From the NCBI GenBank assembly GCA_047612485.1, contig JBLGAT010000003.1, positions 9,723 to 73,722 on the forward strand: a stretch of DNA of 64,000 bases, written 5' to 3'. This stretch comes from Sediminicola sp047612485. Its GTDB lineage: Bacteria; Bacteroidota; Bacteroidia; Flavobacteriales; Flavobacteriaceae. A program made the translations under genes and the position numbers. Below, piece by piece: positions 1 to 9,850 of this stretch. Each line of letters begins with the position of its first letter. Positions within the stretch are counted from its first letter, which is position 1. The notes under the pieces are model-generated. The model saw only the letters and a program-made list of their open reading frames with translations. It made no database searches and was not told the DNA's origin.

Positions 1-1980
1 GATGCCGGAGAGACTTGGAGTACGTATTACAACCAACCTACGGCCCAATTTTATAGGGTGACCACGGACAATTCGTTCCCGTACCGTATTTATGCGGCAC
101 AACAGGATAATTCTACCATCCGTATCAAGCACCGAAGTGATGGTTCCAGTATTAGTGATGATGACTGGGAAGAAACCGCAGGAGGTGAATCGGCCCATAT
201 TGCTGTGGATCCTACAAACAATGATATTGTTTATGGTGGCAGTTATGATGGATTCCTGACCCGTGTGAACCATGAGACAGGTACGGTAAGGGGAATTAAT
301 GTATGGCCAGACAACCCTATGGGCCATGGCGCAGACGGCATGAAATACCGTTTTCAATGGAATTTTCCCATTATCTTCAGCAAGCACAATCCAAAGAAAT
401 TATATACTTTTTCCAATCATGTCCATGTTACGGAAAATGAGGGGCAAAGCTGGACTTTGTTGAGCGGAGATCTAACAAGGAACGATCCTACAAAGTTAGT
501 GTCCAGTGGAGGACCAATTACCCAAGATAATACCAGTGTGGAATATTACTGTACCATTTTTGCAGCCAATGAAAGTCCCTTGAAGGAAGGATTGCTTTGG
601 GTTGGGAGTGATGATGGCCTGATCCATGTATCCAAGGATGGCGGACAGAACTGGGAAAATGTGACCCCATCAGGGATGCCAGAATGGTCCATGGTGAACA
701 GTATCGAGCCTTCCGCTTTTGATGAAGGTACATGTTACGTTGCGGCAACACGGTATAAATTGGGGGATTTTCAACCTTACTTGTACAAGACGACCGATTA
801 TGGCAAATCATGGACCAAAATCACCAATGGGATTGCCAATGAGCATTTCACCAGAGTGGTCAGGGAAGATCCAAAACGCAAAGGTTTGCTATACGCAGGA
901 ACAGAAACAGGAATGTACGTATCTTTTAACGATGGAGCCAATTGGAAGCCATTCCAAATGAACCTTCCTATTGTTCCCATTACCGATTTAGCGGTAAAGG
1001 ACAACAATCTTATTGTGGCTACTCAAGGTCGTAGCCTTTGGATCATAGATGATCTAACCGTTTTGCACCAGTTGAACGAGGCCAAGAAGAACACAAATAC
1101 CATTTTGTACAAACCAAAAGATTCCTATAGGACCAAAGGAAGAACGGCCAGGAATCCATCAAAGACCGCTGGGATGAACCATCCCAATGGTGTCATCACC
1201 CATTTTTATTTGAATGATGTTAAAGAGGAGGACAAAATTGCATTGAGTTTTACTTCTATGGCAGGGGATACTTTGAAATCCTTCAACACAAAGGCCAAAG
1301 AAAAGGATAAGAAACTTACTGTAAAAAAAGGGGGCAATACCTTTGTTTGGGATACCCAAGGAAAAGGGGCAGAAGAATTAGATGGAATGATCCTTTGGTG
1401 GGCAAATTTGGAAGGAGCAAAAGCAGTTCCAGGAGATTATAAGGTACATTTGAATGTGAACGGGACAACCAACACAGAGACCTTTACTATTTTACCGGAT
1501 CCAAGAGCGGAGGTAGGGGTAGCAGCCATGCAAAAGCAGTATGATTTTGTAGAGGATGTTAATGCTACGGTAGATAGGGCGCACAAATCCATTAAAAAAA
1601 TACGTAAGATCAGTACACAATTGGATGCCTTTGCCAAACAGTATAAGGACAATGAGGCTACCAAGGATTTGGTGGAAAAAGTGAAAAAGATGAAAGCTGA
1701 TTTTGAGGGTATAGAAAAGGCCTTATACCAAACCCAAAACAGAAGTGGTCAAGATCCCCTTAATTTTCCGATCAGACTAACCAATAAATTGGGACATTTG
1801 AACAGTCTAGTGACCATGGACGATTTTCCACCAACAGATCAGGATATTGTTGTCAAAAATGAACTTACAGCAGAGATCAATAAGGAATTGGGCACATTTG
1901 ATACCCTAGTGGATACTGAGATCAAGGCGTTCAACGAAGCCTTCAATAATTTAAAACTCAATTATTTGTTTTTAGAATAA
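1..1980 (+). CDS. Asp-box (VPS10/sortilin-like) beta-propeller protein, 5' truncated by window edge
   Basis: The frame is open from base 1 (first codons read DAGETW, an Asp-box core), so the gene starts left of the window and about 659 residues are visible. It shows repeated Asp-boxes of the S-x-D-x-G-x-x-W type (KDGGQNW, KTTDYGKSW, NDGANW), typical of BNR/sortilin-like beta-propellers, then a proline-rich linker and a helical, Lys-rich C-terminal region. It aligns along its whole visible length with the next gene, including the shared motifs RVVRED, LLYAGTE, NLIVAT and DDLT, so the two are tandem paralogues. Homologues are secreted proteins often annotated as glycosyl hydrolases although catalysis is rarely shown. 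The function is not known. The GTG at 58 is internal, because the paralogue aligns upstream of it. Confidence 0.85.
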   Translation, partial: DAGETWSTYYNQPTAQFYRVTTDNSFPYRIYAAQQDNSTIRIKHRSDGSSISDDDWEETAGGESAHIAVDPTNNDIVYGGSYDGFLTRVNHETGTVRGINVWPDNPMGHGADGMKYRFQWNFPIIFSKHNPKKLYTFSNHVHVTENEGQSWTLLSGDLTRNDPTKLVSSGGPITQDNTSVEYYCTIFAANESPLKEGLLWVGSDDGLIHVSKDGGQNWENVTPSGMPEWSMVNSIEPSAFDEGTCYVAATRYKLGDFQPYLYKTTDYGKSWTKITNGIANEHFTRVVREDPKRKGLLYAGTETGMYVSFNDGANWKPFQMNLPIVPITDLAVKDNNLIVATQGRSLWIIDDLTVLHQLNEAKKNTNTILYKPKDSYRTKGRTARNPSKTAGMNHPNGVITHFYLNDVKEEDKIALSFTSMAGDTLKSFNTKAKEKDKKLTVKKGGNTFVWDTQGKGAEELDGMILWWANLEGAKAVPGDYKVHLNVNGTTNTETFTILPDPRAEVGVAAMQKQYDFVEDVNATVDRAHKSIKKIRKISTQLDAFAKQYKDNEATKDLVEKVKKMKADFEGIEKALYQTQNRSGQDPLNFPIRLTNKLGHLNSLVTMDDFPPTDQDIVVKNELTAEINKELGTFDTLVDTEIKAFNEAFNNLKLNYLFLE

Positions 1981-1994
1981 ACACTCACTTAGAA

Positions 1995-2031
1995 GGTCCC
2001 AAGAATATTATTTTCTTGGGACTTTTTTTTT
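1995..2031 (+). terminator. Rho-independent terminator between the tandem Asp-box genes
   Basis: A 9-bp perfect stem, TCCCAAGAA with TTCTTGGGA, is followed by a run of nine T. It separates the two paralogues into different transcripts or attenuates the second. Confidence 0.85.
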
Positions 2032-2058
2032 GGCGCACCATTTAACCATCCAGAACCT

Positions 2059-5000
2059 ATGAAAAAACAGCTATTACTATTTGTTTGCTTATTGCCCTTG
2101 ACCATGGTTTTCGGTCAAACGGCAGAATCATATTTTTCCCCATTGAAATATCGGAACATTGGTCCCTTTCGTGGAGGTCGATCGGTCGCAGCTACGGGTG
2201 TTGTCGGCGATCCCCTTACCTATTATATGGGCACAACAGGGGGCGGACTCTGGAAAACGGTTGATGCAGGGCAGCAGTGGGAAAATATTTCGGACGGATT
2301 TTTTGAATTGGGATCTGTAGGGGCCGTGGCCGTCTCCACCTCCAATCCAAATGTCGTTTATTGCGGTATGGGGGAGCATGCCCCTAGAGGGGTTATGACT
2401 TCTTATGGCGATGGGGTTTATAAATCTACCGATGCGGGCAAGACTTGGAAAAAAATAGGGCTGGAAAAGACCCAGCACATTTCCAGAATTGTGGTTCATC
2501 CCACAAATCCCGATGTGCTATGGGTAGCTGCCCAAGGTGCACTTTATGGCCCTACCAAGGAACGGGGAATCTATAAATCCACCGATGGGGGAATTAGCTG
2601 GAAAAATGTACTTTTTGTTAATGAGCTAACGGGAGGGGTGGAGCTTTCCATTGATGCCAATTTCCCTGAAGTATTGTATGCCGCTATGTGGCACCACCAA
2701 CGCAAACCAAATATGGTGATCAGTGGCGGGGAAGGCAGTGGCCTTTATAAGTCTGTTGATGGAGGGGAATCTTGGTTCAAAATCCATGAGGGCCTACCAG
2801 AAGAAAAGGGTAAAATGGCCATTGCCGTGAGTCCGGCAAATTCCAATAAAGTATATGCCCTGATAGAAAGTGATTCCAATAAGGACCAAGGTGGACTTTT
2901 CGTATCGGAAGATGCAGGAAAGTCATGGAACATGGTAAGCGGCGATAACCGACTTGTACAAAGGGCCTGGTACTATACAGAAGTCTTTGCGGATCCCAAC
3001 GATGAAAACACCGTTTATGTGCTAAGTGCCCCTGCCCTGCGCTCCTTGGATGGCGGAAAAACTTGGGAAACCCTTTCGGGCCCACATGGGGATTACCACA
3101 ACCTATGGATCAATCCCAATAATTCTAAAAACATGGTCATAGCCGATGATGGTGGTGCCGGTATCAGCTTTAATTTTGGAAAAACATGGTCTACCCAGAG
3201 CAATATGCCCACGGCACAGTTCTATCGGATCAGTACGGATAACTTATTCCCCTATAATATTTATGGTGGCCAACAGGACAATACCGCTGTTAAAATAGCA
3301 AGCATGTCCACGGGCAGAAGCGGGATAACCCAAGAGGATTGGACGTATACAGCAGGTGGGGAAAGTGCTTTTTTGGCCTTTGATCCCGATAATCCAAGGT
3401 ATGTAATGGGCGGAAGCTACCTAGGGACAATAGAGTTATTGGATATGGAGTCCAAAGCTTCCACACAAATAATGGCGGCTCCCATTCAATATTTGGGAAG
3501 GGATGCCAGGGATATGAAGTACCTCTACAATTGGAATGCACCCATCATTCGGTCACAACATGAACCCGATACGTTTTACCATTGTGCCCAATTGGTGCTC
3601 AGAACCCGTGATAAAGGGGTGACATGGGAAGAAATTTCCCCCGACCTTACCCGGAATATGGACGATAAACAAGGTAAAGGAGGAGGACCCTATACCAATG
3701 AAGCGGTAGGAGCCGAGAACTACGGCACTATAGCCTATATGATTGAATCCCCCCATGAAAAAGGTGTTTTCTGGACAGGCAGTGATGACGGTTTGGTACA
3801 TATCACCAAAAATGGAGGCGAAAGTTGGGAGAATGTAACGCCAAAAGGACTTCAGGAATGTTTGGTGAATGCCATAGAGGTGTCTCCCCATGACCCTGGG
3901 ACGGCCTACATTGCCACAACCCGATACAAATTCAATGACTATACTCCTGGTTTATACAAAACCACTGATTATGGCAAAAGCTGGACAAACATCAGTTCAG
4001 GGATTCCTTATGGTAGTTTTACAAGGGTCGTGCGGGAAGATGCAACTAGGAAAGACTTGTTGTATGCCGGCACGGAAAAGGGAATATATCTCTCTTGGAA
4101 CGGTGGTAAAAATTGGGAAAGCTTCCAGCTGAACTTGCCCAAAACACCAATTACCGATTTAAAGGTTCATAATGATAATTTAATTGTGGCCACTTCGGGC
4201 CGTTCTTTTTGGATTCTGGATGATCTTACCGCAATATCACAATATGTGCCCAGTAAAAAGGGGGTCAAGATCTTAAAGCCAAGTTCTGCATATAATGGAT
4301 CTTGGGGAAGTCCATTAAGTGGAAGTACGGAAGATTTTAAAGGGACCCATGCTTTTGATGGGATCAATCCCGCGAATGGAATGGTCATTTACTATGAGTT
4401 GCCAAAAATGAACGATTCTACAAGCATATCCTTGGCAATCCATGATACCAAAGGAAATCTTGTGCGTAGCTTTAGTTCCGAAAAGGATCTTAAATATGTT
4501 AAGAATAACGGAGGGGGACCACCACCTGCTCCGGTCCTATCTAAAAACGAAGGTCTCAACCGCTTTGTTTGGGATATGAAATACCCCATAATGCCCGGTA
4601 TCCCGGATGTTTATATGGAGGCTAATTTCAAGGGCCATATGGTATCCCCGGGAGAATATGCGCTTAAATTGAAGACCTCAAAGGAAACAGTGGCAACCAT
4701 GGGCGCCATTTTGGAAATCCCTACCTACAAAACTAGTTCTGGGCAATATGAGGCCTATGATACTATAATGATTGCCATGGAACAAAACGTGACGGAGATG
4801 CACCAAAAGGTCAACCTTTTGTATGCTGTTCAACAACAGTTAAAGAAAATTATATCGGAATTGGATGCGTCACCCGTGAAATCAAAGGGGGAAGATCTTA
4901 TAGCAAAATTGGAGTCATGGGACCAGGATATGGTGCAGCGAAAATCACAAGCGTACGATGATGTGGAGAATTTTCCCAATAAATTTACCGCCGAATACCT

Positions 5001-5190
5001 ATTTTTGATCAATCAGACCAGCAGTGATATTCCTAGGGTAAACCAATCGTCCTTGGATAGGAAAAGCGAGTTGGATGTCCAATGGAAGGTTCTGGAAGAA
5101 AGAGCTTTACATCTTATGGAAACTGATATCCCTGATTATAATAGGGAATTATGGAATGCAGGAATTGGCGCTCTTAGAATAGGAGATTAA
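2059..5190 (+). CDS. Secreted Asp-box (VPS10/sortilin-like) beta-propeller protein
   Basis: A 1043-residue protein with a clear signal peptide (MKKQLLLFVCLLPL..., predicted cleavage after VFG). At least seven Asp-boxes are visible across residues about 60-720 (KSTDAGKTW, KSTDGGISW, KSVDGGESW, VSEDAGKSW, RSLDGGKTW, KTTDYGKSW and others), consistent with one or two sortilin-type propellers. A non-propeller segment follows to about residue 860, with a short poly-Gly/Pro turn, then a helical C-terminal part. It is the full-length paralogue of the preceding truncated gene. Such proteins are common in marine Flavobacteriia and are taken to act outside the cytoplasm. Annotations as glycosidase or sialidase are not supported by any catalytic motif I can see. 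Confidence 0.85.
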   Translation: MKKQLLLFVCLLPLTMVFGQTAESYFSPLKYRNIGPFRGGRSVAATGVVGDPLTYYMGTTGGGLWKTVDAGQQWENISDGFFELGSVGAVAVSTSNPNVVYCGMGEHAPRGVMTSYGDGVYKSTDAGKTWKKIGLEKTQHISRIVVHPTNPDVLWVAAQGALYGPTKERGIYKSTDGGISWKNVLFVNELTGGVELSIDANFPEVLYAAMWHHQRKPNMVISGGEGSGLYKSVDGGESWFKIHEGLPEEKGKMAIAVSPANSNKVYALIESDSNKDQGGLFVSEDAGKSWNMVSGDNRLVQRAWYYTEVFADPNDENTVYVLSAPALRSLDGGKTWETLSGPHGDYHNLWINPNNSKNMVIADDGGAGISFNFGKTWSTQSNMPTAQFYRISTDNLFPYNIYGGQQDNTAVKIASMSTGRSGITQEDWTYTAGGESAFLAFDPDNPRYVMGGSYLGTIELLDMESKASTQIMAAPIQYLGRDARDMKYLYNWNAPIIRSQHEPDTFYHCAQLVLRTRDKGVTWEEISPDLTRNMDDKQGKGGGPYTNEAVGAENYGTIAYMIESPHEKGVFWTGSDDGLVHITKNGGESWENVTPKGLQECLVNAIEVSPHDPGTAYIATTRYKFNDYTPGLYKTTDYGKSWTNISSGIPYGSFTRVVREDATRKDLLYAGTEKGIYLSWNGGKNWESFQLNLPKTPITDLKVHNDNLIVATSGRSFWILDDLTAISQYVPSKKGVKILKPSSAYNGSWGSPLSGSTEDFKGTHAFDGINPANGMVIYYELPKMNDSTSISLAIHDTKGNLVRSFSSEKDLKYVKNNGGGPPPAPVLSKNEGLNRFVWDMKYPIMPGIPDVYMEANFKGHMVSPGEYALKLKTSKETVATMGAILEIPTYKTSSGQYEAYDTIMIAMEQNVTEMHQKVNLLYAVQQQLKKIISELDASPVKSKGEDLIAKLESWDQDMVQRKSQAYDDVENFPNKFTAEYLFLINQTSSDIPRVNQSSLDRKSELDVQWKVLEERALHLMETDIPDYNRELWNAGIGALRIGD

Positions 5191-5235
5191 GGTAAGGAAT
5201 AAAAATATTCTTTAGTACCTGATGGAATATTTTCA

Positions 5236-5266
5236 TTTGTTACTGAATATATATTCCCGAAATTTG
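5236..5266 (+). promoter_or_regulatory. Bacteroidota-type promoter of hemJ
   Basis: TTTG at 5236-5239 and GAAATTTG at 5259-5266 are 19 bp apart. This matches the Bacteroidota -33 TTTG / -7 TAnnTTTG layout with one mismatch in the -7 element. The start codon lies about 20 bp downstream. Confidence 0.45.
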
Positions 5267-5286
5267 TGCGCTCATAGCAGAACAAA

Positions 5287-5838
5287 ATGCAAGACTATTA
5301 CAATTATATAAAATCATTACACCTCATCTTTGTGATCACCTGGTTCGCTGGATTGTTTTATATCCCTAGGTTGTTCATTTACCATATAGAAGCGTCAAAG
5401 AAGGGGTCCCCTGAAAAGGAAATCCTGACAGAGCAGTTAAAACTGATGACAAAAAGATTGTGGTACATCATTACATGGCCATCGGCCATATTGGCCACCC
5501 TATTTGCCATTTGGCTGTTGGTACTGATGCCTGTTTGGCTACAACAACCCTGGATGCACATAAAATTGGGTTTTGTGGTGCTGTTGATACTTTACCATCT
5601 TAAAAACCATCAAATATTTAGGCAGTTGCAGCGCGATGAGGTTCGGTATACCTCCAGTTTTATGCGACTTTGGAACGAAGTGGCCACCCTGATCCTTTTT
5701 GCCGTAGTGTTCTTGGTCATCTTAAAGAATACCTTTAATTGGATTTTTGGAGTTGCAGGTATCGTAGTCCTTGGTGTGCTTCTAATGTTGGGCATTAAAT
5801 TGTACAAGAGTATCCGTAATAAAAATCCAAATGCCTAA
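5287..5838 (+). CDS. hemJ: Protoporphyrinogen IX oxidase HemJ (CopD-like membrane protein)
   Basis: HemJ oxidises protoporphyrinogen IX to protoporphyrin IX, the penultimate step of heme synthesis, in the cytoplasmic membrane. The 183-residue protein has four to five hydrophobic segments. Its N-terminal signature is IKSLHLIFVITWFAGLFY, with the conserved His at residue 12. The PWMHIKLGF stretch near residue 97 carries the conserved Lys. Both residues are invariant in the HemJ family, and the length is normal. It has its own promoter and is separated from the following kinase by about 85 bp. Other CopD-fold proteins lack the HxxF...WFAGLFY signature, so HemJ is the best call. Confidence 0.85.
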   Translation: MQDYYNYIKSLHLIFVITWFAGLFYIPRLFIYHIEASKKGSPEKEILTEQLKLMTKRLWYIITWPSAILATLFAIWLLVLMPVWLQQPWMHIKLGFVVLLILYHLKNHQIFRQLQRDEVRYTSSFMRLWNEVATLILFAVVFLVILKNTFNWIFGVAGIVVLGVLLMLGIKLYKSIRNKNPNA

Positions 5839-5894
5839 GATGGGACTTTTTGGAACAGTTGTTAATGGCATCCTCCATTTGGCGTGATAATTGC

Positions 5895-5902
5895 TATATT
5901 TA
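5895..5902 (+). promoter_or_regulatory. Probable -7 element of the NtrY-like kinase gene
   Basis: TATATTTA matches TAnnTTTG at all but the last position. It lies inside the longest possible reading frame of the kinase (TTG at 5891). If it is used, transcription starts near 5908 and translation must begin at TTG 5921 or 5924. Confidence 0.35.
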
Positions 5903-5923
5903 GCACAAAATAGGTTATTCTTG

Positions 5924-7369
5924 TTGACAAAACTATCTCTTAGATCCCGGATATTTATCACTATGATCTTATTGGTGCTCATCGCATCCGTGTTGATCGC
6001 AGGGGTAACTATTTATCAATACAGGGAACAATCCAAGGATTACCATTCGGATCGTCTTGAGCGGAAGGAAGAGCAGATCAAACAAAGTATCGTTTATACC
6101 ATACAGAAGACGACCTACCCTGTTACAACAGAGTATCTGGAATTTATCTTTATGGATGAAATTTATCAGATTGCCGATGTGCAAAATGTGAATTTTAATA
6201 TTTACGATCTGGAAGGCCAATTGATAAAGAGCTCTAGGCCTACCTTTGAAAGGGATTCCATTTCCAATTGCCTTTCTGCCGAGGTATTGAACAATTTGGA
6301 GGCAAGTGTCGATGAGCGTTATGTAGAGGAAAAGAGCACTGCTGGGGATAAATACCAAGCTTCCTACACTTATATTACAGATACCAGATTCAAGCCTGTC
6401 GGGATTCTCAATTTGCCCTATTTTGAGGATAATTCCTTTAACAATCAAGAACTGGAAGAATTCTTGATGCGCTTGGGAGGGGTATACCTCATAATGTTAT
6501 TAATAGCCATAGCCTTGGCTTATTTTGTTTCCAAGTATATTACCAGATCCTTGCAGACGGTATCAGATAAATTGAACCAAACCAACTTTGAGAAGCGGAA
6601 CGAGAAGATACTAGTGGACAATCCCAGTCAGGAAATAGGCAAACTGATAGAGGCGTACAATGCCATGATAGACGAGCTGGAGCAGAGTGCCGTAAAATTG
6701 GCACGTAGTGAGCGGGAGCAGGCATGGCGGGAAATGGCAAAGCAAGTGGCCCATGAGATAAAAAACCCTTTGACGCCGATGCGCCTTAGCGTGCAGAATT
6801 TTGAGCGTAAATTTGACCCCAAGGATCCCAATATAGATAGGAAGGTAGATGAGTATACTAAAACCCTAATACAACAGATAGATACCTTAAGTAATATTGC
6901 CTCTGCATTTTCCAATTTTGCCGATATGCCCGCTCAACAGAATGAGACTCTTGATGTGGTGAAAATTGTAAAATTGGCTTTGGATATTTTTCAAGAAGAT
7001 TATATACATTTTGTTTGCGAAGAAGAAGAAATAATTGCCAAGTTGGACCGTACCCAATTGATTCGGGTGATCACCAATTTGATAAAGAATGCCATACAGG
7101 CTGTTCCCACAGTGGAAACTCCACGTATTTTGGTTTCCGTGGCTTCAGAACAAGGGCAAGTAAAGATTATGGTAGCCGACAATGGGGTTGGGATTGGAGA
7201 TGAGTATAGGGATAAGGTATTCGAGCCCAAATTCACAACAAAGTCGAGCGGAATGGGACTTGGTTTAGGAATGGTAAAGAATATTGTGGAAACGTACAAA
7301 GGAAGTATAGACTTTACCTCTCAAGTAGGCAAAGGAACGGTATTTACCGTGAGATTCCCAAAGGAATAG
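5924..7369 (+). CDS. NtrY-like membrane sensor histidine kinase
   Basis: Predicted two-component sensor of 481 residues. In order: a TM segment right after the N-terminus (IFITMILLVLIASVLIAG), an extracytoplasmic sensor region, a second TM near residue 185, a HAMP linker, a HisKA domain with the phosphoacceptor His in KQVAHEIKNPLTPMRLS, and a HATPase_c domain with the N box (NLIKNAIQA), G1 box (DNGVGI) and G2 box (GMGLGLGM). The ELEQSA...REQAWREMAKQVAHEIKNPLTPM stretch is characteristic of NtrY-type kinases. No response regulator is adjacent, so its partner is elsewhere. I chose TTG 5924 (MTKLSLRSRIF) because a likely -7 promoter element covers the upstream TTG; the next TTG up (5921) is also possible. 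Confidence 0.85.
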   Translation: MTKLSLRSRIFITMILLVLIASVLIAGVTIYQYREQSKDYHSDRLERKEEQIKQSIVYTIQKTTYPVTTEYLEFIFMDEIYQIADVQNVNFNIYDLEGQLIKSSRPTFERDSISNCLSAEVLNNLEASVDERYVEEKSTAGDKYQASYTYITDTRFKPVGILNLPYFEDNSFNNQELEEFLMRLGGVYLIMLLIAIALAYFVSKYITRSLQTVSDKLNQTNFEKRNEKILVDNPSQEIGKLIEAYNAMIDELEQSAVKLARSEREQAWREMAKQVAHEIKNPLTPMRLSVQNFERKFDPKDPNIDRKVDEYTKTLIQQIDTLSNIASAFSNFADMPAQQNETLDVVKIVKLALDIFQEDYIHFVCEEEEIIAKLDRTQLIRVITNLIKNAIQAVPTVETPRILVSVASEQGQVKIMVADNGVGIGDEYRDKVFEPKFTTKSSGMGLGLGMVKNIVETYKGSIDFTSQVGKGTVFTVRFPKE

Positions 7370-7446
7370 TCGTACTTCATAAATGGGGATAAAATTGTGT
7401 AAGGGAAACCTATTGGATAATTTACAACTGATAAAATAATAAAACA

Positions 7447-8229
7447 ATGAGTTACGAGAACATATTGGTAGAGCAGAACGACTCTATAGCATTGATTACC
7501 ATCAATAGGCCAACAAAGTTGAATGCCTTGAACAAAGCTACTATTAAAGACCTGCAAGATGCTTTTAAAGCGTTGGAAAGGGATAAAACCGTAAAGGCCA
7601 TCATCATTACAGGAAGCGGGGAAAAAGCTTTTGTGGCCGGTGCCGACATTTCTGAATTTGCACATTTCAGTGAAAGAAAAGCACATAAATTGGCTGAAAA
7701 AGGACAAGAACAACTTTTTAGTTTTGTAGAAAACCTTTCTACCCCGGTCATTGCAGCAGTTAACGGATTTGCCCTAGGTGGTGGTTTGGAATTGGCAATG
7801 GCCTGTCATTTTAGGGTGGCAAGTGATAATGCCAAGATGGGGCTACCAGAAGTTTCCCTAGGAGTTATTCCGGGTTATGGGGGCACACAGCGTTTACCCC
7901 AGTTAGTGGGTAAAGGAATAGCCATGGAAATGATTATGACTGCAGGGATGATAGACGCCCAAAAAGCATTATCCCATGGTTTAGTGAATTATGTGGTTGC
8001 CCAAGAAGAATTGATGCCCTTATGTGAAAAATTGGCAAGCAAGATGTCGAATAATTCATCTGTCGCCATCAAATATGCAATAAAAGCCGTAAATGCGGGT
8101 TTTAAAACTGATGTGGACGGTTTTAAAACTGAGATAAAGGCATTTGCTAAATGTTTTGGTACTGCAGATTTTAAAGAAGGTACTTCAGCATTTTTGGAAA
8201 AACGTAAAGCTGAATTCCCCGGGTCATAA
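7447..8229 (+). CDS. Enoyl-CoA hydratase/isomerase family protein (crotonase)
   Basis: A 260-residue crotonase-fold enzyme of normal length, which would hydrate 2-enoyl-CoA in fatty acid beta-oxidation or a related acyl-CoA pathway. The oxyanion-hole motif is AGADISEF near residue 65. GGGLELAMAC near residue 112 carries one catalytic Glu, and the PEVSLGVIPGYGGTQRL segment near residue 135 carries the other. Both catalytic Glu positions are present, so hydratase activity is plausible. No other beta-oxidation gene is adjacent, and the chain-length specificity cannot be read. Confidence 0.85.
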   Translation: MSYENILVEQNDSIALITINRPTKLNALNKATIKDLQDAFKALERDKTVKAIIITGSGEKAFVAGADISEFAHFSERKAHKLAEKGQEQLFSFVENLSTPVIAAVNGFALGGGLELAMACHFRVASDNAKMGLPEVSLGVIPGYGGTQRLPQLVGKGIAMEMIMTAGMIDAQKALSHGLVNYVVAQEELMPLCEKLASKMSNNSSVAIKYAIKAVNAGFKTDVDGFKTEIKAFAKCFGTADFKEGTSAFLEKRKAEFPGS

Positions 8230-8252
8230 CCAATCTTAAACCTACGATTACT

Positions 8253-9803
8253 ATGAAAACCAAGCTTATTGTATTTTTTCTGTTGGCTGCCAACATGGTT
8301 TCCCATTCCCAAAAAATGCCCGTTAGTTATGATTTTGGGGAACGGTACAGTGACCGTTACAAATATTCAAACCTACTGACCATTGCGGATGATGGGGAAG
8401 GAGGTTCAATCTTGGTAAGATCCTATTTTACTGGACTCATCCTTAGACCAAAAGGATTCTACATTGAGCATTACAATAAGGATCTGGAATTGGTATCAGA
8501 ATTTAATTATAAGATAACAGCTATAGATTTTGTTGATGGCTATGTCAAAAATGGCCATTTACATCTCCTATTGTTAAAATATAATCTTGGGACAGCTTCC
8601 TATGAATACGTAATTCACACCTCCCCTTTGTCGGTGATGGATTTTAAGGAGGATGTTATTCTATCCATACCATCGGTTCAGGTAGAAAACCCTTTGGACA
8701 AGAATTATTACAATAGGAATTTTGGTTCGGGGTTTACAACCTCCGTGCTGTTTAATGAGGATAAATCGGCCTTTGCCATAACCACCCATTTCAAAAAACG
8801 AAAAGACAATCAACACTATATCTATTTGTTCGATACATCTGGGACCAAGTTGATGGAGTATGATTTTTCTGCCGAGATAGAAGAGAAGAATTACGCTTTT
8901 GAGGACATGGCCGTGTCCAAAGATTTAAAAAAAGTATATCTTATAGGGAAGGCCTATTATAAGAAAAGGCGATTTGCCATTACCGAACGGAAATTTCAGT
9001 ACGAATTATTGCTCATAGATGAAAATGGGGGCAAGACCCAGACTTTTGATGATCCGGGCAAATTTTCGGAAGCCCTAAAACCAATCTTCATCGATGACAA
9101 GTTGGTATTTGTAGGGTTCTATGCCGATAGAAAGGACAGCCGCTACAATGGGTTGGTCTATTTTGAACTTGATCCAAATTCCCTGGAGCTCCTTCAGAAA
9201 AAGTACCATCCTTTTTCCCAGCAATTTATGTTGGATAAATTTGGTAAGGAGGAAGAGCGGGAGATTACCAACCTCATTTTTAAGAATGTTACCGTTACAG
9301 ATGAAAAGGATATTCTTTTTAATGCGGAGGAGTATTTTGTGACCAAGAGTGTACAGCAAGATGCCAGCGGCGCCCGTTTGCATATAGATCGCTACCATTA
9401 TAACGATATGGTAAGTGCTAAATTGAACGTTTCGGGGGACTTGATCTGGACCAGGAACATTAATAAGTCGGAGGTGACCCAAAACGATGCGGCCTATGCC
9501 TCTTATAGCTCTTACACTTTGGGCAACGACACCTACTTTTTTATCAGTACCGCTAGTGAAAACCCACAGCAACTGAGCAACGAGCGTATTATCTTTAGAC
9601 AAGGTTATAGTAGAAATAGGAATGTATTTTTGATCAAATTGGATGCGCAAGGGAATATGAGCTATGAAAAGGTCATAGATGATAAAGACGCTAGACTTCC
9701 ATTAATGATTTCTTTACCCTACACAGACAAGCAAGATAAAAGCATGCTGTTTTATGCCAAACGGGGTTCTAAGAAACAATTGGTAAAAGTATCCTTTAAA
9801 TAA
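8253..9803 (+). CDS. Secreted protein of unknown function
   Basis: A 516-residue protein with an N-terminal signal peptide (MKTKLIVFFLLAANMVSHS). I do not recognise the family. The body is rich in alternating beta-strand-like segments with repeated D/N-K-D turns and aromatic residues (for example DTSGTKLMEYDF, LLLIDENGGK, LIKLDAQGNM), which suggests a beta-propeller or another all-beta fold. No catalytic motif or lipobox is visible. It starts 23 bp after the crotonase gene and may be co-transcribed with it. Confidence 0.7.
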   Translation: MKTKLIVFFLLAANMVSHSQKMPVSYDFGERYSDRYKYSNLLTIADDGEGGSILVRSYFTGLILRPKGFYIEHYNKDLELVSEFNYKITAIDFVDGYVKNGHLHLLLLKYNLGTASYEYVIHTSPLSVMDFKEDVILSIPSVQVENPLDKNYYNRNFGSGFTTSVLFNEDKSAFAITTHFKKRKDNQHYIYLFDTSGTKLMEYDFSAEIEEKNYAFEDMAVSKDLKKVYLIGKAYYKKRRFAITERKFQYELLLIDENGGKTQTFDDPGKFSEALKPIFIDDKLVFVGFYADRKDSRYNGLVYFELDPNSLELLQKKYHPFSQQFMLDKFGKEEEREITNLIFKNVTVTDEKDILFNAEEYFVTKSVQQDASGARLHIDRYHYNDMVSAKLNVSGDLIWTRNINKSEVTQNDAAYASYSSYTLGNDTYFFISTASENPQQLSNERIIFRQGYSRNRNVFLIKLDAQGNMSYEKVIDDKDARLPLMISLPYTDKQDKSMLFYAKRGSKKQLVKVSFK

Positions 9804-9850
9804 TTTTTAAATATTGGAAATATTCCATATTATTTTAATAAAACCATTAG

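Noticed and set aside
2059..5190. Calling the Asp-box proteins sialidases or glycoside hydrolases
   Set aside because: Asp-boxes are structural. I see no catalytic Arg triad or Tyr/Glu pair of sialidases.
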